Shown piece by piece: positions 38,201 through 52,200 of a DNA stretch of 64,000 nucleotides. Location: the NCBI GenBank assembly GCA_003116995.1, contig BDSL01000014.1:868001-932000 (forward strand), read 5' to 3'. Every line of letters starts with the position of its first letter. Within the stretch, counting starts at the first letter, position 1. Below the pieces are notes generated by a model that was not told the DNA's origin, ran no database searches, and worked only from the letters and a program-made list of their open reading frames with translations. Position numbers and translations under genes: made by a program. This DNA is from Yamagishiella unicocca (taxonomy: Eukaryota; Chlorophyta; Chlorophyceae; Chlamydomonadales; Volvocaceae).

Positions 38201-39700
38201 CCGGGGTCGCCCCTCCAATCAACCCCAACCCCAACGCCAACGCCCCGGAATGGCTGGGGGCTTTCAAGGGTTTTCAAATGCGGGGGTACATGCAGTCACG
38301 GGGGTGGCGGAAATCAGAGCCTTCGTCCCTTGCCTGCCTGTAAGTTCGTTCATTCCTCCGTTCAGTTTACCGGTGGTTCCGGAGCGGGAGCCGGGCGTCA
38401 TCAGCTGGTGCGGGTGCTGCACATGCGGCGCCTCGCAGACGTGGCAGTACTACCGGTAGCTGTCGGTAACGAGGTCTCCACAAGCACGCCTCTGCTCGCG
38501 GCAATATACCGACTCGGGGCTGAAGAGGACGCGCCCGGGGGGGCCGGGGAAAGTGCAGCCTTTAATGAGTCGTTACAACCGCATCTGGTGACGGTGTCGT
38601 CCTTCCTGAAGCCATGCACCTGACCTCCCCAACTCCCAACTCCCCTGCCGCCATAACCCGGCCACCTACAACAACCCCGCGCCCTCATCCGAGCATCTCG
38701 ACATGCAAACAAACGGGCATGGTATTCCGTGCAGCAGTGTCACGCATCGTCTAGAAAAGCATCTTCAATGGGCCGGTGGGCCCCGCTAGCGGAAAAAAAG
38801 CGAGTCCGTCCACCGTACGGCAGCGTGATGACACCTGGTCGGCGACCGACTCCCCGCCGCGCCGCAGCGAGCCGTACAGCACCGCCGTCGCCGTCGCCGC
38901 CACCGCGGCCCCGCCGGGTGAGTGCGCCGTTGTCGCCCGGAGCGACTGGTGGGATCACAACATCATACTTCCGCGTGGTATTCGTGTGTCGATAAAACAC
39001 GTGGATTGGCGCGGTTGCAAATGATTTGGCGCGCCTTTCGAGGGCGCGGCTAATTAGGACGAGCACGCGCGTTAATGTACTTGAGAAGGAACACGTCATC
39101 AACCCCCCCACACAGCGGCAAATACGTACATGTGCGACGCAGCAAGCTGTCGGGCGACCGGCATTATTGCAGCCAGAGGCGGCGGGGGAGGGTGGCACTG
39201 AGCGGGGGGGGGTGGCACTGAGCGTATCGCCCCCTTCCCTACGCAGACGATGCTGACGACCCTAAACCCGGTCCATTCCCCGCACTTTGTTCCGACCGGA
39301 CCCGGATCGCGACATTCGAGGGGCCTCCAGGCACCCCGCACACCAGCCGCCGCTACCACCGCAGCCACACCAGACACCGCCGCCACACCAGCCGCCGCCG
39401 CCACACCAGCCGCCGCCGCCGCACTAGCCGCCGCCGCCATCGCACCAGCCGCCGCCGCCGCCGCACCCACAGCAGTATCAGCGGCGACGGCAGCATCGAG
39501 CGATATGTTTCCCCCCGGGACAGGCGGCCCCCTCAGGCACGGGCGCAGCAGCCCCCCGGGTGGCCACACCACACGCAGTGTCCCCCTCCCTCCATCTCCA
39601 CGAAGGTGGCTCGGCCGCCTCAGGCTGTCATGCCCTCCTCTTCCCTCCCCTTCCCACCCCTGCCCTGCGAACACGCTTCACTTCCCCACCTACCGTACAG
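38201..39700 (+). other. Possible unassigned plus-strand gene, partial model
   Basis: Three stretches look exonic. The first runs 38193-38340 from a TGCAG acceptor and ends at a strong GTAAGT donor; it reads PINPNPNANAPEWLGAFKGF. The second is 38755-38917, ending at GTGAGTG and reading KKASPSTVRQRDDTWSA and TAVAVAATAAPP with typical algal codon choice. The third starts after the acceptor at 39246; in the phase set by the previous donor it reads DDADDPKPGPFPALCSDRTR, then Arg-rich HTSRRR repeats, then GDGSIERYVSPRDRR. In this last stretch all three frames are open, so the frame is uncertain. No family is recognised. The HTSRRR tract faintly resembles an RS domain. Exon linkage, start and stop are unresolved. 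Confidence 0.3.
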
Positions 39701-42095
39701 CTGCACAATTCGAACGGTGCTCCGTGACAGCTAGGGCCCGAGACCTCCAGCGGTTGGCGGCTGGCGGCCCTGCCGCCTCCGGCGCCCCGCGACCCCTGCC
39801 AGGGAGCTCGCGTCCATCCAGTGCCCCCACAGCTCTGAAGTCGCTGACCACCGCAGGAGCCAGCAGCAACCAGCAACCGCAACAGAGCAACCACAACATT
39901 AACCCCCCGCCCCCCCGCCCCCCGGACATCCACGGGTTTCCCTCGAACCCGCCCCCGCGACCCGCACACGGTTGGACAGGATTGCGGGCGCTACACAGAC
40001 ACGGACGAAGCGAGCCGCCCGCCGAGCCGCGGTCGACGTCCCGCCACTGATGACTAAACGGAAAAGGCATCACGCGCTCCGAGGCCATCCTCTGACGGCG
40101 TGTTACAGCGCGCCAGCAGCGGCGCTTGAAAGGCGCCGCACGGAGGGACGTCGGTCGGCAGGCGGCCGGGGGGTGCCTCCTTGCCTCCCTTCTCCCGCAG
40201 CCAAACCACCGCCATCCATCACCCATCATCATCGCCCCCCCTCCGGCCCCTCGTTCTTCCCTAAGCCTCGTCGGAACAAGAAAACACCTCGCCTGCCGTA
40301 CGAAGATACATTCCTCAGCTTCACAGTAGTACATACCGGATTCGCGCCTCTCCCCTCCCTTCCTTGCAACCCTCCCTTCCTTGCAACCCCTCGCCTCTCA
40401 GCAGGGGGTTTGGCACCACACGCGCCGTGCGCTGCGGTGTTAAGCCACCCCTGGAGCGCGTGCAGCTCCCTGTGGGATTTCGAGGAAGACCCGTGCTCCC
40501 TGGGGGAGGGGAGAAGACAGGGTTACCCGGTGCAGCTCCCTGGAGGGGGGGGGGGAGGCATACACATTCTTGATCTTCAGTGCGCGCGAAGGCGCTCAGC
40601 CCGTGTGTGCTAGAGAGCCATGAGCAGCCGTTCGAGCGACGGCCGCAACCTCCTCGGGCAAGAAACAACTACCACGACGATAGTACGACATCATCCCTCT
40701 CCCCCCGCGCACCCCCTCCCGCCGCCGGTCTGTTCCCTGCCTGCCAGCCCGCCGGCAGCGGACTTCCGTGACCACATCCCGAAGGGAGGTAGTTAGGGAG
40801 ATGCCTTTTGTTTACGTTGCCCGTCACTTATTAAAGGTACGGTTACGTACGATAACGGGGGGGAGAACCACAAAACACTGCTACGGCATGGCCCCCCAGG
40901 CTTGGCTCGGGGGACCGCCCCCACAGGGCCTAGGGACCAGGCGCCGCCGCCACACCGCAAAACCCGCCACTGCCCCACTGACTCGTGCCACCTGCGGACG
41001 TAGCCGCCAAGCTCGCTCGACGGCCACAACCCGTACGGCCGAGCTAACGGCCAACGGCCATGGGACGAGACGAGCGCCCCACTGAGCCAACCCCGACTCT
41101 GCCAGCGAGTGTGACCGACCCTCGCTCCGCCGCCGCGCATTCGGCGAGCGCGCGGACGCGCGCTTGCGGCCTTATTCGGTTGTCGTCTTTGGGTGCCGGT
41201 TGGGTGCTTAGAACGGAAAGAGCCACACGACCCGGCGGCGATGCTGCTGTGTGTGGGTGCGTGAGAGTGTTGTGTGACGTCACACATTACACCTCACTCA
41301 TCATACGTCACACATCGCACCGCCGCGGGCGTCGTGAGCACATGCCGCACCGCACCACCTAGCAAAGCCTAGCGACCCGCGGGCTCGCAAGGTGTGTAAT
41401 AACCATTTCAAAACCATCTATATGTGCAGGAAATGACGATTATTTTGTGGAATCACACCCGAGTTCGGCGTACGAGAATGACGACGCGCAATCCACGTTG
41501 TAAACCATCGCCGCTGCGCCCAGCACTTTTGCGCGCGCTACTTGACTCTCCCCCGCTCTCCATATTTTTTCAACGCGCAACACCAAGCACTACAACCCTG
41601 CGCGGCAACCCTCTGCACTGCACTGCACGAGGGGGCAACCATCTTCCGCGAGCCTTCAGCGGACAGCGGAGCCCCCGCTGGTCCTCCCTCCGTTGCTATG
41701 ACTGTGTTCTATGTAGGAATTCAAAAATCGAGCTGTCAGATGCTTAAGAAAGGAAGGAGAGGAAGCGGCGCACATGAGGCGAAGCGCCTCGCGCTCGACC
41801 GCCCTCCTAGGCGAACCATGTGGTGCAGGACGTCATCTGCGGTGCTGATGTTATCTCGCGTTGTGTCACGAGGCGCTGTGCTGGTAAGCATCCACGGCTG
41901 ACGGGGGCAACCCCAGCAGCCCCAGCGCTCCGCCGATCAGCCCACAGCGACGCTGCTGCCATGGAAGCCGGCTGCAGATGGGAGCACTCGCGCTCCTCGC
42001 CCACTCCCAAGCCGCCAGCCTCCACCGCCTCCACCTCCGCCTCCGCCCTCATTCCTGCCGTAAAGCAGGGCCATGGGCGGCTCCTCCCCCGCCCG
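39701..42095. other. Spacer between the unassigned gene and the CHASE-PDE 3' end
   Basis: No recognised coding sequence. It contains a fragment of repeat family A at about 39925-39950 and its reverse at 40475-40500, a CRE-like palindrome TGACGTCA at 41276-41283, and a minus-strand TGTAA (TTACA at 41287-41291) that could end the CHASE-PDE transcript. Plus-strand TGTAA pentamers lie near 41395 and 41503. Confidence 0.4.
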
Positions 42096-45000
42096 TCACG
42101 GCTCCACTGGCAGCACAGCGGGTGCCGCCTCAGAGCCCCCCCCGGCAGCTCCAGCTCCTGCTGCTGCCGAGTGGGTGTGCCCCGTCGGTGGCTGCTGGTG
42201 ATGGTGCCGCTGCGCCCCCGTCCCCGCCGCCGCGCCCCCGACCTGCTGCTGCTGGTGCTGCTGCGGGGCCGGGTCCAGACGCAGCTGCTTGCCACTGCTC
42301 GCCGCGTGTAATACCACGGGCTGCCCGTCCACGCTCCGCCACTGCGGGGCCCGGGGGGTTCGAGGAAGACCCGTGGATGCGGGGCCGGGGGGGGGGGGTT
42401 GATAAGAGAATCCGCGAATCCACGGCCGACAAACCGAGGGCGGTGACAAACCGGGGGGGGGGGAGAGGGCAGACGGCAGACACGCATGGGTTGGTGTGGA
42501 GGGGAAGAGGTCTGACGGGGAGGGAGGAGGGGGGCAGTTGTACACCCGGGGGGGGGATGGGTCATGCGGTGTGTTTTGTCGAGTTCGCCTACCCCTGTGT
42601 GACTCCCACTCCCACACGCTTGTGGGCCCCCCACGGGTCCCTCCGGGTGTGTTTTATATGTGTGTGTGTGTGTTTTACATCATATCTGACCGGGCCTGAC
42701 GTTGGCCAAGGGCTCCTACCCTGCCCTAACGGAAAGACCGTGAGGGGCCGCAGTCCCCTCCTGCTCGACCGCGTGTGTGTGAGTGTGTGTGTTTGTGTCA
42801 AACCCCGCACTAGCCCCAGTGTGTGTATGTATGTGTGTGTGTCTCGAACCCCGCACTAGCCCCAGCCCCGGTGGGGAAACCCCGGGGCGACTCACATGGT
42901 TGTAGTTGGCGGTGAAGCACCGCATGAGCGGCTGGGCTCCAGGGAAGGCGCTGCTGAGGGCGTGGACCAGCGGCAGCGCCACGAAGTCGTAGAACCCGAC
43001 CTGGGGGCGGAGGGGAGGGGGCGGAGGGGAAGGGGGCGGAGGGGAGAGGGCGGAGGGTTCGAGGGGGCGGAGGGGAGCGGGCGGAGGGGAGGGGGCGGAG
43101 GGGAGGGGGCGGAGGGGAGGGGGCGGAGGGGAGGGGGCGGAGGGGAAGCGGGGTAAAGGGGGGAAGAAGGAAGCGAACACGCCGGCCTTGAGGAGTTCGC
43201 AGCTTGACGTCTACCGTAACGGCGTTACCACCCATGAGCCCATCAGCCACCCATGAGCCCATCAGCCACCCATGAGCCCATCAGCCACCCATGAGCCCAT
43301 CAGCCACCCATGAGCCCATCAGCCACCCACGAGCACATCACCCACCGACGCTGAAAGGATATGGAACGCCCGGAGGACGAATGCATACCCAGAGAGACGA
43401 TATCGCCGTGCTGCCCCCAGCCCCCCAGTGATCTGGCCCCCCCTTCCCGCCCCAAACCCCGGGGAGCCCCGGGTTTCCTGGCCCCCCGCAACCCCCCTCC
43501 CCTCGACCCTTCCCCCGCCCCACCTGGCTCTTGCTGACCCCCTGCTTGCTCCGGTCGAACAGCGGGCTGATGGGCAGCCCCAGCTCGCGCTCCCGGTCGC
43601 CCTGCAGGAAGAACTCCGTCTCCAGGACCGATAACCACCTGTACGACAGCCAACGGCAAGAAGGTACGGCATTACGGCAGGCTCCAGAAGGCGGGTGCCA
43701 CAGATGCGTTCCCCCCCATCGCCCCTCCCCTCCAAACCCAACACCGCAACAATGCGCAGTAGGCCCCCTTGTCCCGCAGCTGGGGGGGTATAAGAAATAA
43801 GATTTTCCGCAGCTGGGGGGGGCAAGGGCCCCTTCCGACGCCTTCGCACAGCACCTACCAGCACCTGCCTCCTCGCCTCTTCATCCCCTCGCTTAACACA
43901 AACAGACAAAACGCACACACGCTACACACCCACCCACATGCCCGGCACGCGCTCACCTCTGGTGCACCTCCAGCTCTTCGCCGAGGTGACCCAAATCCGC
44001 GGCCTTCATCGCCAACTGCGGAGAGCAAGAGCAGGAGGAGGAGGAGGAGGAGGATGGGGAGGAGGATGGGGAGGAGGAGGAGCAGGAGAAGGAGAAGGAG
44101 GAGGAGCAGGAGCAGGAGGAGGAGGAGAAGGAGGAGCAGGAGCAGGAGGAGGAGGAGGATGGGGATGAGGTGAGCAGATTCAACGGCGCTCTGGCGCGGC
44201 TCAATGCTTCAAAGGGCAAAGACTACCGGTAGTGGCAGGGTATGATGCCGGCGGCTGGGGCCGGAGGCCGAGGTGGTGAACTCATGAACCTCGGCTGGGG
44301 TCCGGGGGGGTTGAAAAAACCCTTTTACGCGACGGGACAGGATGGGGGGCCGGAGCGTCTGCTGGGCCTTACGATGCATCATGCCATAGCCCTCAGGCTG
44401 CTGCAGCCCCCCCCCTCGCGTACTTTGCAACCAGTTCTCCAGCATGCATCCCAACCCAGTTCTCCAGCATGCATCTCAAAACGTCTGTTCTGAACGGTTT
44501 TTTCGGGCATCCACGGGTCTCCCTCGACCCCCCCGTTCTTTGCCGAGTATAGCCCATAAACATTTCCGCGCTAACCCCCACCCGTAGGAGCCCCTCCGCC
44601 CCCACCTGCAGCCCCAGCAGCCGCTCCGTGTCGTCCTTGGGTTTCGGAGCCAGCTCGCTGACGGACCGCTCGGCCTCCACGTGGAGGTTGCGGCTGCGGG
44701 AGGGGAGAGGGCGGGTTTTGGGTTTTGGACGTCTCCAGGGTTGACTGGGGATTACCCAGTGGTATGCTCTCCAGGAGCCGGTAGATGATCATTCAGCAGG
44801 ACGGACATGTTAGCCGGGGCGGAGGGGGACTAAACCTATCGCCCCAACCCCAACCCCAGCCCCTCGCCCTGTGGCCCCGCCCCCGACCTCACCGTGTAAC
44901 CCCCCGGCCTCACCGTGTCGCCCATCAGGGGTTTCTTACTACCCCCTCCCCCCCCTCTCCCCCCCCGCTCCCCAGCTGCTGCGCTCCTACCTGGACCTCA

Positions 45001-48000
45001 CCGACAGCGGCGTGGCGGTTCCGCCCGCGCCTCCGGACCCCGCGGCTGCGTGCGTGTAGCTGCCCAGCCGGTGCACGGTGGTGAAGTGGGATAGCACGGT
45101 GAAGTGCTGCTTCATGTCGGTGGACAGAACGAGGTCGATCACCTAGGGAGGGGAGGGAGGGGGGTGAGGGGGGTGTGTGCGGCGAGTGCGGCGTGTGTAT
45201 GAACCTTAACACCAAGCCGCGAGACTCCACGTCGGCAAAAGAACCAAAAAAAGGAAGTCCAGTGATCCGGTGAAGGGAGGCAGAGAGTGTTTGTATGTGT
45301 GTATGTGTGTGTATGGGGGGGCTACCATGGGGCCAGGGGTGGAATGCCAGGAGGGCGCCAGGGTGGGGCTGACGTGGCCACACAAGGACGTACGGCTGAC
45401 CGCGAGAGGTGTCGTACGGACACGTGACAGGGCAACATGGGGGCGGTTTCGCTTCAGGGTTGGGCCGAGAGCGCTGGCGTACAAGGGCGGTTGGGACGAG
45501 CAGCCAGCGCGGCACCAGCGGCGGCGGCTCTCACCGACGCCTTGCCGCCGCAGTTCGCGGCAGCGGCCCCTTCGGCCACCGCAGCCCCCCCCCCCCGCCC
45601 GAATTCCAGACTCGCGTATCAACGTCTCCTAATCGGCGTCACTTATTAGTGCCGACCCACGGGTTCCCGCTCTCTACCCGCCCTCCCCATCACTGCCCCG
45701 CCCCGCGCACAGCGGAACCCCCTCTCGGCCTCCTCCCTAGACCCCACCCCTGAACCCTTAAGAAGGACCAAGGAAGGGAAACATCCCGGCGATAAGGCAA
45801 TGTGTGTGTGGGGGGTGAGATAATCCGCGAATCCAATGTGGGGGTTTGATAAGAGAATCCGCGAATCCGCGGCCGACAAACCGAGGGCGGTGAAGGTGAC
45901 GGTCCAGCGGAGCGGCGCGCCAAAGAGCAGGAGCGGAGGCGCTGCTGAGGCGTAGTGATACGCAACGTTGACTGTAGCCAAAGTATGGCGCTAAGAAGGC
46001 GACTAGGCCATGTGGGGGGGGTTGGCGGCACGCACGCACCTGCTTTCGGAACGAGTTCCTTTCCGCCGGCGACAGGGGCGCCAGGGCGTCTAGCTCGGGC
46101 CGCCTCATGACGCTGAAGGCGGCTGCTGCGTGGTGGTTCTCCAGGGGGGAGCGGTCGTTGTAGCGCACCGCCAGGGGGTCCGAGGTGGCGATGAGGAAGT
46201 CGTTTGTCAGGCCCGGGTGGCCGTAGTCGTGCACGATCTGCGAGGGAGGGAGGCAGGGAGGGAGGGGGAGAGAGAGGGAGGGAGGGAGGAGATGGGGGGT
46301 GGAGAGGGGGGGGTTGCGGTTTACAGGGTGCGAGCGGGTCCGTGATGCGGTTGGTGGGGATCAGGGGCTGCGTCCGTTTGTTTGGTCGCTTTTCCCGCCT
46401 CTCTACACCGGATCACTGTCCGGTTTGACCATCTTGTCTTGTGGAGTTTCGCGGCTTGGCAGGAAAACCCTAAACACCATTCCTGTTGTGGTTTGCCTTT
46501 CTTCCAGTGCACGTCGGTTTCTGTCTCTTTCGTCTCCTTCAGTGTCAGGCGCTGTGCCCGTATTGGAGGGGGCGGGGCAATGATGTGCCCGCTGGAACCC
46601 ACCGTAACAGTTACTGCTGCCACGCCTGTTCGTCAGCCTGCGTGTTGGCAGCTTTTGCTTCGTCTTCAGCCGCCTGCCTATCAGCCTTCAATAGCTCGTC
46701 CCAGGAGGTACATCACTGCTCGTCCAATACGTCCTGACGTGGACGGCATCTGTACTATCCCGCCGGCAGCCGGCTCCCTAAATCACTCGCCCGTATACCG
46801 TTTCGTCTTGCCACTTCTTCCTGCCAAGTTGTTGTCAAAGCCACCCTTACCTCTGCAACCCAATACGCCGGCAAACGGCTCGTTTCGCTGCTTTTTCTTC
46901 TTCTCCACGAGCTTTCGCACCCCCTACCGGTCGCTTCGCAAAGCCAATCATCCCTCCTTCGCCTCCGGTCGGTGAGCCATGCGCTGCGCGCCGCCGGGGC
47001 TGTTCCATCTTCCGTGGCATTTCGCGGCTTAACGGTTATCTAACACACCACAACAGCCAGCCGTCCGCACCCGCCGGCTTAGCGGTCCAAACATCCGTGG
47101 GGGTGTCTCCTGGGGTGGCTTGTCGGCGCAGACCAAAAAGTGCCAGTCGTGCTTAGTGGCCTCAACTTTATGGGTGGTTGTACAACAGTTTTAGGTGTGT
47201 CGCTAAAAGGGTTTCAGCGGCGAGTGTAGAATGTGTTCGTTCCTATCTACCGGCACCACACCCTATAAGGCCCCTACCGCCGCAAAGTACGCCGCCAGCA
47301 GCCCCAGGGGATCCAGGTAGTGCACGTGGAGGCGGGCCTTATGCAGGATGACGTGGAGGGTCTGCAGTACATCGGCGGCGTGTACGGCGTTGTGGTAGGG
47401 GTTGTCCGGGTAGCCGGCCTCCACGTGGCGGAGCAGTCTTTCAGGAGAGGCCGGGGGTGTGGGGCAACAAGAGCGGGGGGAAGGGGTAAAGGCGGGTTTC
47501 GGGCGGCGGGTGGACCGGGGGAGGGGAAGGGGCAGGGAAGGGAGCTGAGGAAAGATCGTCCGGGGTAGCAAACTCCCGACGGGGCCCGGGTAGGCTTAGC
47601 CTGCCCCTCTTCACACGCGTTTCCTCTCAAGTCCCCCTACCCCTCCCTGGCGGCCACGATCTCCTCCCTTTCACCTGGCCAGCGTGATCGGGTTGATTTT
47701 GAATCTCTGGATCAAGCCCGCCCGCTGGATCAGGTAGAACCCGAGCGCCGACAGCGGGTGGCCCTGCGTGACTTCCCGAAGCTTCCAGGTGTCGAAGTGC
47801 CAAGAGTCAGACTGCGCCAGCAGCCGCTCAACCTGTGCGTGTGAGGGGGGAGCGAGTGTTTGTGTGCGACAACGGGACAGCCGCGGTGAGGACGCACGGC
47901 ATCAAGGGGGAAGGGCCGCGGACGGGTGGTCCAAGATATCTGTTCGTGTTCTTGCCTTCTGTCTTCCTGTCTTCAAGGGTCCAACCCTGCAAAACACACA

Positions 48001-49258
48001 ACTCCCCCCATCGCCCTTGGTTTGTAGGTTGTGGAATCGCGGATATACTTTTACCCCCCCCCCTCCCCCCTCCTCCGTCCGCCCCACCCCCGCCTCTTCC
48101 TATGCACCCACTACATTTCCCCAGTCGAGTTACCGGTTCTTTTATGTAACCCCCGCCTCTCCACCCCATACAAGCAACTGCACCGCACCTCCTCAATCAC
48201 CGACGGCGGCGGCGGCATGCCCAACCTCCGCGCGTTGAGGGACTGCAGCAGCCCCTGGCCGGCAGCGCCCTGCCCCTGCCCCTGCCCCGGGCCAGGCGGG
48301 ACCCCCTGCCCGCCCGTCCTGATGCTGGGCCGTTCCCCCGGCAACGGCATCGCCAGCTGACCCACGCTGAAGTTGCCGCTGAAGGTAGCTGACAGACACA
48401 GCGGGCCGCCGCCGTTGGCGCCGAACTGCAGCTGACCTGTGGACTGGACGCTGCAGCGCTTGCGCTGTGCGCCCAGCGGCGACTTGGGCGTGTGACAGCC
48501 CACCCGGGGGGACCCCTGGTGCTGCGGGGGCGCCGCCGATGACGTCAGCACCGGCAGCGGCGCGCTGCTGATGTCATCGGCGGCGCCGTCGCCGCCGCCG
48601 CGGAGGACGCCGCTGTTGCGGCTGCTGTTGCGGCCGCCGCCGCCGCCGCCGCCGCCGTACAACACGGGCTCGGCGGCCTCGGACGAGCACACAGAGGTCA
48701 GGTGGTCGTCGCCGGCGACGCCGCCGCGGATGGCGGCCCGTACGGCGGCGCTGACGGCCGCGGCGGAGGTGCCCGGGATGCCGCCGACGCACCCCGGCTG
48801 CGTCGCCGCCCGCTGCGGAATTAGGAAGGCGGCAAAGTTGTTTGATGACGTCACCGGCGAGAATCCGCTGGTGGAGCTCAGGAACGGCGGCGGGGTGTTG
48901 GATCCGAAATCACGGCTGCCGCGATGTGCGGCATCGCCGGCGGCGGCAGCACCACCCGGGGCATTGAGTGACGTCTGGCGCGAGCCCATCGCCGCCGCCA
49001 GCGGCGACGGCGGCGCCGCGCCGCCGCCGCCGCCGCCGCCGATGCCGCCGAAGCCCAGTGAGACGGCCGCCAGCGACGGCGACGGCGACGTCACCAAGCA
49101 CTCCGTACCCGCCGTGGGTAGCGCGGCGTCGGAGGCGGCGTCATTGACGTCGGCGCCGGCGTCGTACCACAGGGCGGGATGGGGGGTCAGGATGAGGGCC
49201 AGTGCGCCCGTCAGTGTGCTGTAGTCGTGGGGGTTCGAACGAGAGGCGTCGCCGCCGC

Positions 49259-49290
<32 letters not shown>

Positions 49291-52200
49291 CCCTCAGCCA
49301 GCCGCATCAGCGCCTCCGCGTCGTCCGGCATGCCGTCGTACATCGAGGCCTGCTGCTCCGGGGAGCCTCCCAGCTGGCGCATGAGCGCTCGAGTCACCTC
49401 AGCCTGTGGGGGGCCGTGTGAGTATGTGTGTATGTGTGTGTCTCTATGTGAGGAGAGAATCGGGAGGAGAGGACCCGGGCTTCTTGCCTCGCAAGGCACC
49501 GCACGCGGCTGCAAAGAAATCAAACCCGCAGGTGTTGAGATTCTTAAGCTGTCAGCCATACCGAGCGCTCGGGAAGTCGCAACCCACTCCTCCAACCCCC
49601 GCTCCTCCAACCCCCGCTCCTCCAGCCCCCACTCCGTGGGCGCACAGGGCCCTGCTCCGCGCCACCTCTTCCTCTCTGTTTTCCTTCGTACACGGGTTTA
49701 CCTCGCAACCCACCTCTTCCTCTCTGCACCGTGTGCACGGGTTTCCTCTCTACCCTCCCCCCCCAGCTCCCCCCCCTCCCCCAGCTTCCCCCCCTCCTCG
49801 CCGCCCGCCCGACTTACGTCTAAGTTCGCCCCCTTGATGTGCGAGCCCAGGTTCATGGGCTGGTAGATGTCCAGGTTTCGGAGCACGCTCGTACGGATGA
49901 GCAGCACGTCGCGCAGGTCGGGGCGGCCGCCCTCCAGCAGCACGCCCATCATCTTGAGCAGCACGTCCGCGGGAGTGTCTGGGGATGGCCGCGAGGGGGG
50001 GAAGAGAAAACCCGTGGGGAAGAGGAGGGGGAAAAACCCTGGAAAAAACCGTGGAAGACCCTTGGAAAACACTGTGGAAAACACTGTAGGGTTTTAGGGG
50101 TGGTTCCGCCCAGGTTGGAATGAGGGCAGAGCCCGGGGTACGCGATGGTTTTGATACTCCTTGTTATTCTTCGCTATGCGGTCTTGCTCTGCCGATCATC
50201 GTACACCCTGCCCCGAAACCATGGTCCGGGGTGGGTTTTGCTCACCGGCTTGCATGATGTGTGGCCCCATGGACGCAGTGTCCCCCCCGACCAGCTCCCG
50301 GATCACATCTCGGGGCAGCAGCGCCTCCAGCAGCACCTGGTGCTGCCGCCTGGGGGGGGGGAGGAGGAAGGGGGGGAGGGAGGGGGAGTGAGGCGAAGGG
50401 GGGCCCGGGCGGGGAGGGGAGGGGGGCGGGGGCGCAAGGGGAGGTGGAAGCTGGGGTGCCGTACGACACCGCCTGAACATCACAATCTGCGCAAGGCTGA
50501 GGTGCAGCGTAGCGTTGGGGGCGGCGGGGCACCGCGGGGTTTTAGTGTGGAGCCCCACCGATGTGAAGCTCTAGGGAGGGAGTTGGGTTTCACCGGGAGA
50601 AGCAAGTGGAAGGGGGGAGGCGAAGAGCAGCGTCCGGGGTGGGGTGGGGTGGTGAGAGGGCGTCGAAACCCACCCAACCCCCCTTCCCCCGGCCCCGGCC
50701 CCCACCTGGACACCAGCGCTGCGAACAGCACCGCCGCCAGCGCCACCCCCAGGACCACCACGCCCGCCAGCAGCGGGGGGTACCAGGAGGGGCTCCAACT
50801 GCCACTGGAGGGAGAGACATGCAGCACCCACTACGGTCGGGTCAGGAGGGAGAGGGAGAGGGAGAGGGGAGGGGGGGGCACGCATGGGTTTGGTGTTTTG
50901 GCAGGTTGGGAGGATGGGGGAGAGGGGAGCGTGGCGCGTCCAGGAGGGAGGGCCGGGCCCCGATGCGACGCGCGGGGGGGTGCGAGAGGCAAAACCCGTG
51001 GATCAGCACGCGGGGGCGAGGCGGGTATCGAGGTGCTGGGTATTGGAGTTGGTGATGGGTGATTGATAGTGCATGGTTGGTGGTTGGTGGTTTGATGGTG
51101 AGTGGTTGGTGGTCGGTGGAGCTAAGCCCCCAATGCACACGTGCGACTGGGGGCAGCGACCGACAAAGGGGCGCTGCTTGCGCTGGAGGCGGCGGCGGCG
51201 GCGATTGGTCCGCCACAGTGCCCCCTTCCCCCCCACACCACTTGCGGGACCGGCTCCGGAACCACCGGCCCCCAATCCCCCCTGCCGCAACTCATTATCC
51301 ACGTCGCCCCCGCTGGCCCCCCCCGGCCCCCGCCTGCGGCCCCCCCTCCCGCCCCCCCCATGTCGAGGCTGCGCCTGCGGGGCGCCGCCCCCCCGCCTTT
51401 GTAGATGACTCACGTTGCTGCCGTACCCTGCACCGCCAAACGCCACACGCCTGCACCTGCGCAAACCCATACCCCCAAACCCTAAATCCCCCAAACCCAA
51501 ACCCCCAAACCTTAAATCCCCCAAACCCAAACCCGAAATCCCCCAAACCCAAACCCCCAAACCTTAAATCCCCCAAAGCCAAACCCTCAAACTCTAAATC
51601 ACCCAAACCCAAACCCCCAAACCCTAAGTCCCCCAAACCCAAACCGCCAAACCCTAAACCCCCCAAACCCAAACCCCCAAACCCTAAATTCCCCGTACCC
51701 AAACACTCAGAACCTCCCCCCCAAAAATACGTAGTGGCCACAACCAAACGTGCCTGTGCATTGGGCAGATCTATGGTCGCCGTCTCCGGCTGCACGGGCG
51801 GTGTGGCGCTGCTGGCGATGACCCTGAGGCCGGGTGCAGCTGCCGGAGCCACCAGCAGGTAGCGGTAGCCTCGGAGCTCTAAGTCGCTGAGGCGGAAGCG
51901 CGAGTCAGAGGAGGAGATGGAGGAGATGGAGGAGAGGGGGGGTGCGGAGGAGCTGGAGGAGCTGGAGGAGTTGGTTGAGCTGGGGGACGGAGAGGGGGAG
52001 AGCGAGGGGGAGGGGGAGGGGGAGGGGGCGGCGCCCGCCAGGGAGTCCAGGCCGATGAGCGCAGTCGCCTGAGGAGGGGCGGGCGGGAAGGGGTGCGCGA
52101 GGTGGAGTGGGTAAGAGGGGAAAGGCAATTGCGGCACCCTTTCCTCGCAACGGGTTTCCTCTAATCTCCCCCACCTGCTCCCCACTGCACTTCCCATGTC

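Noticed and set aside
39250..40050. 266-codon plus-strand ORF rich in Ala/Thr/Pro
   Set aside because: It runs through a family-A repeat fragment, and the neighbouring frames are also open over the 18-bp repeat. As a single uninterrupted CDS it is not convincing.
46382..46975. 197-codon plus-strand ORF
   Set aside because: It lies inside a CHASE-PDE intron on the other strand, with no family resemblance and no codon bias like the real exons.
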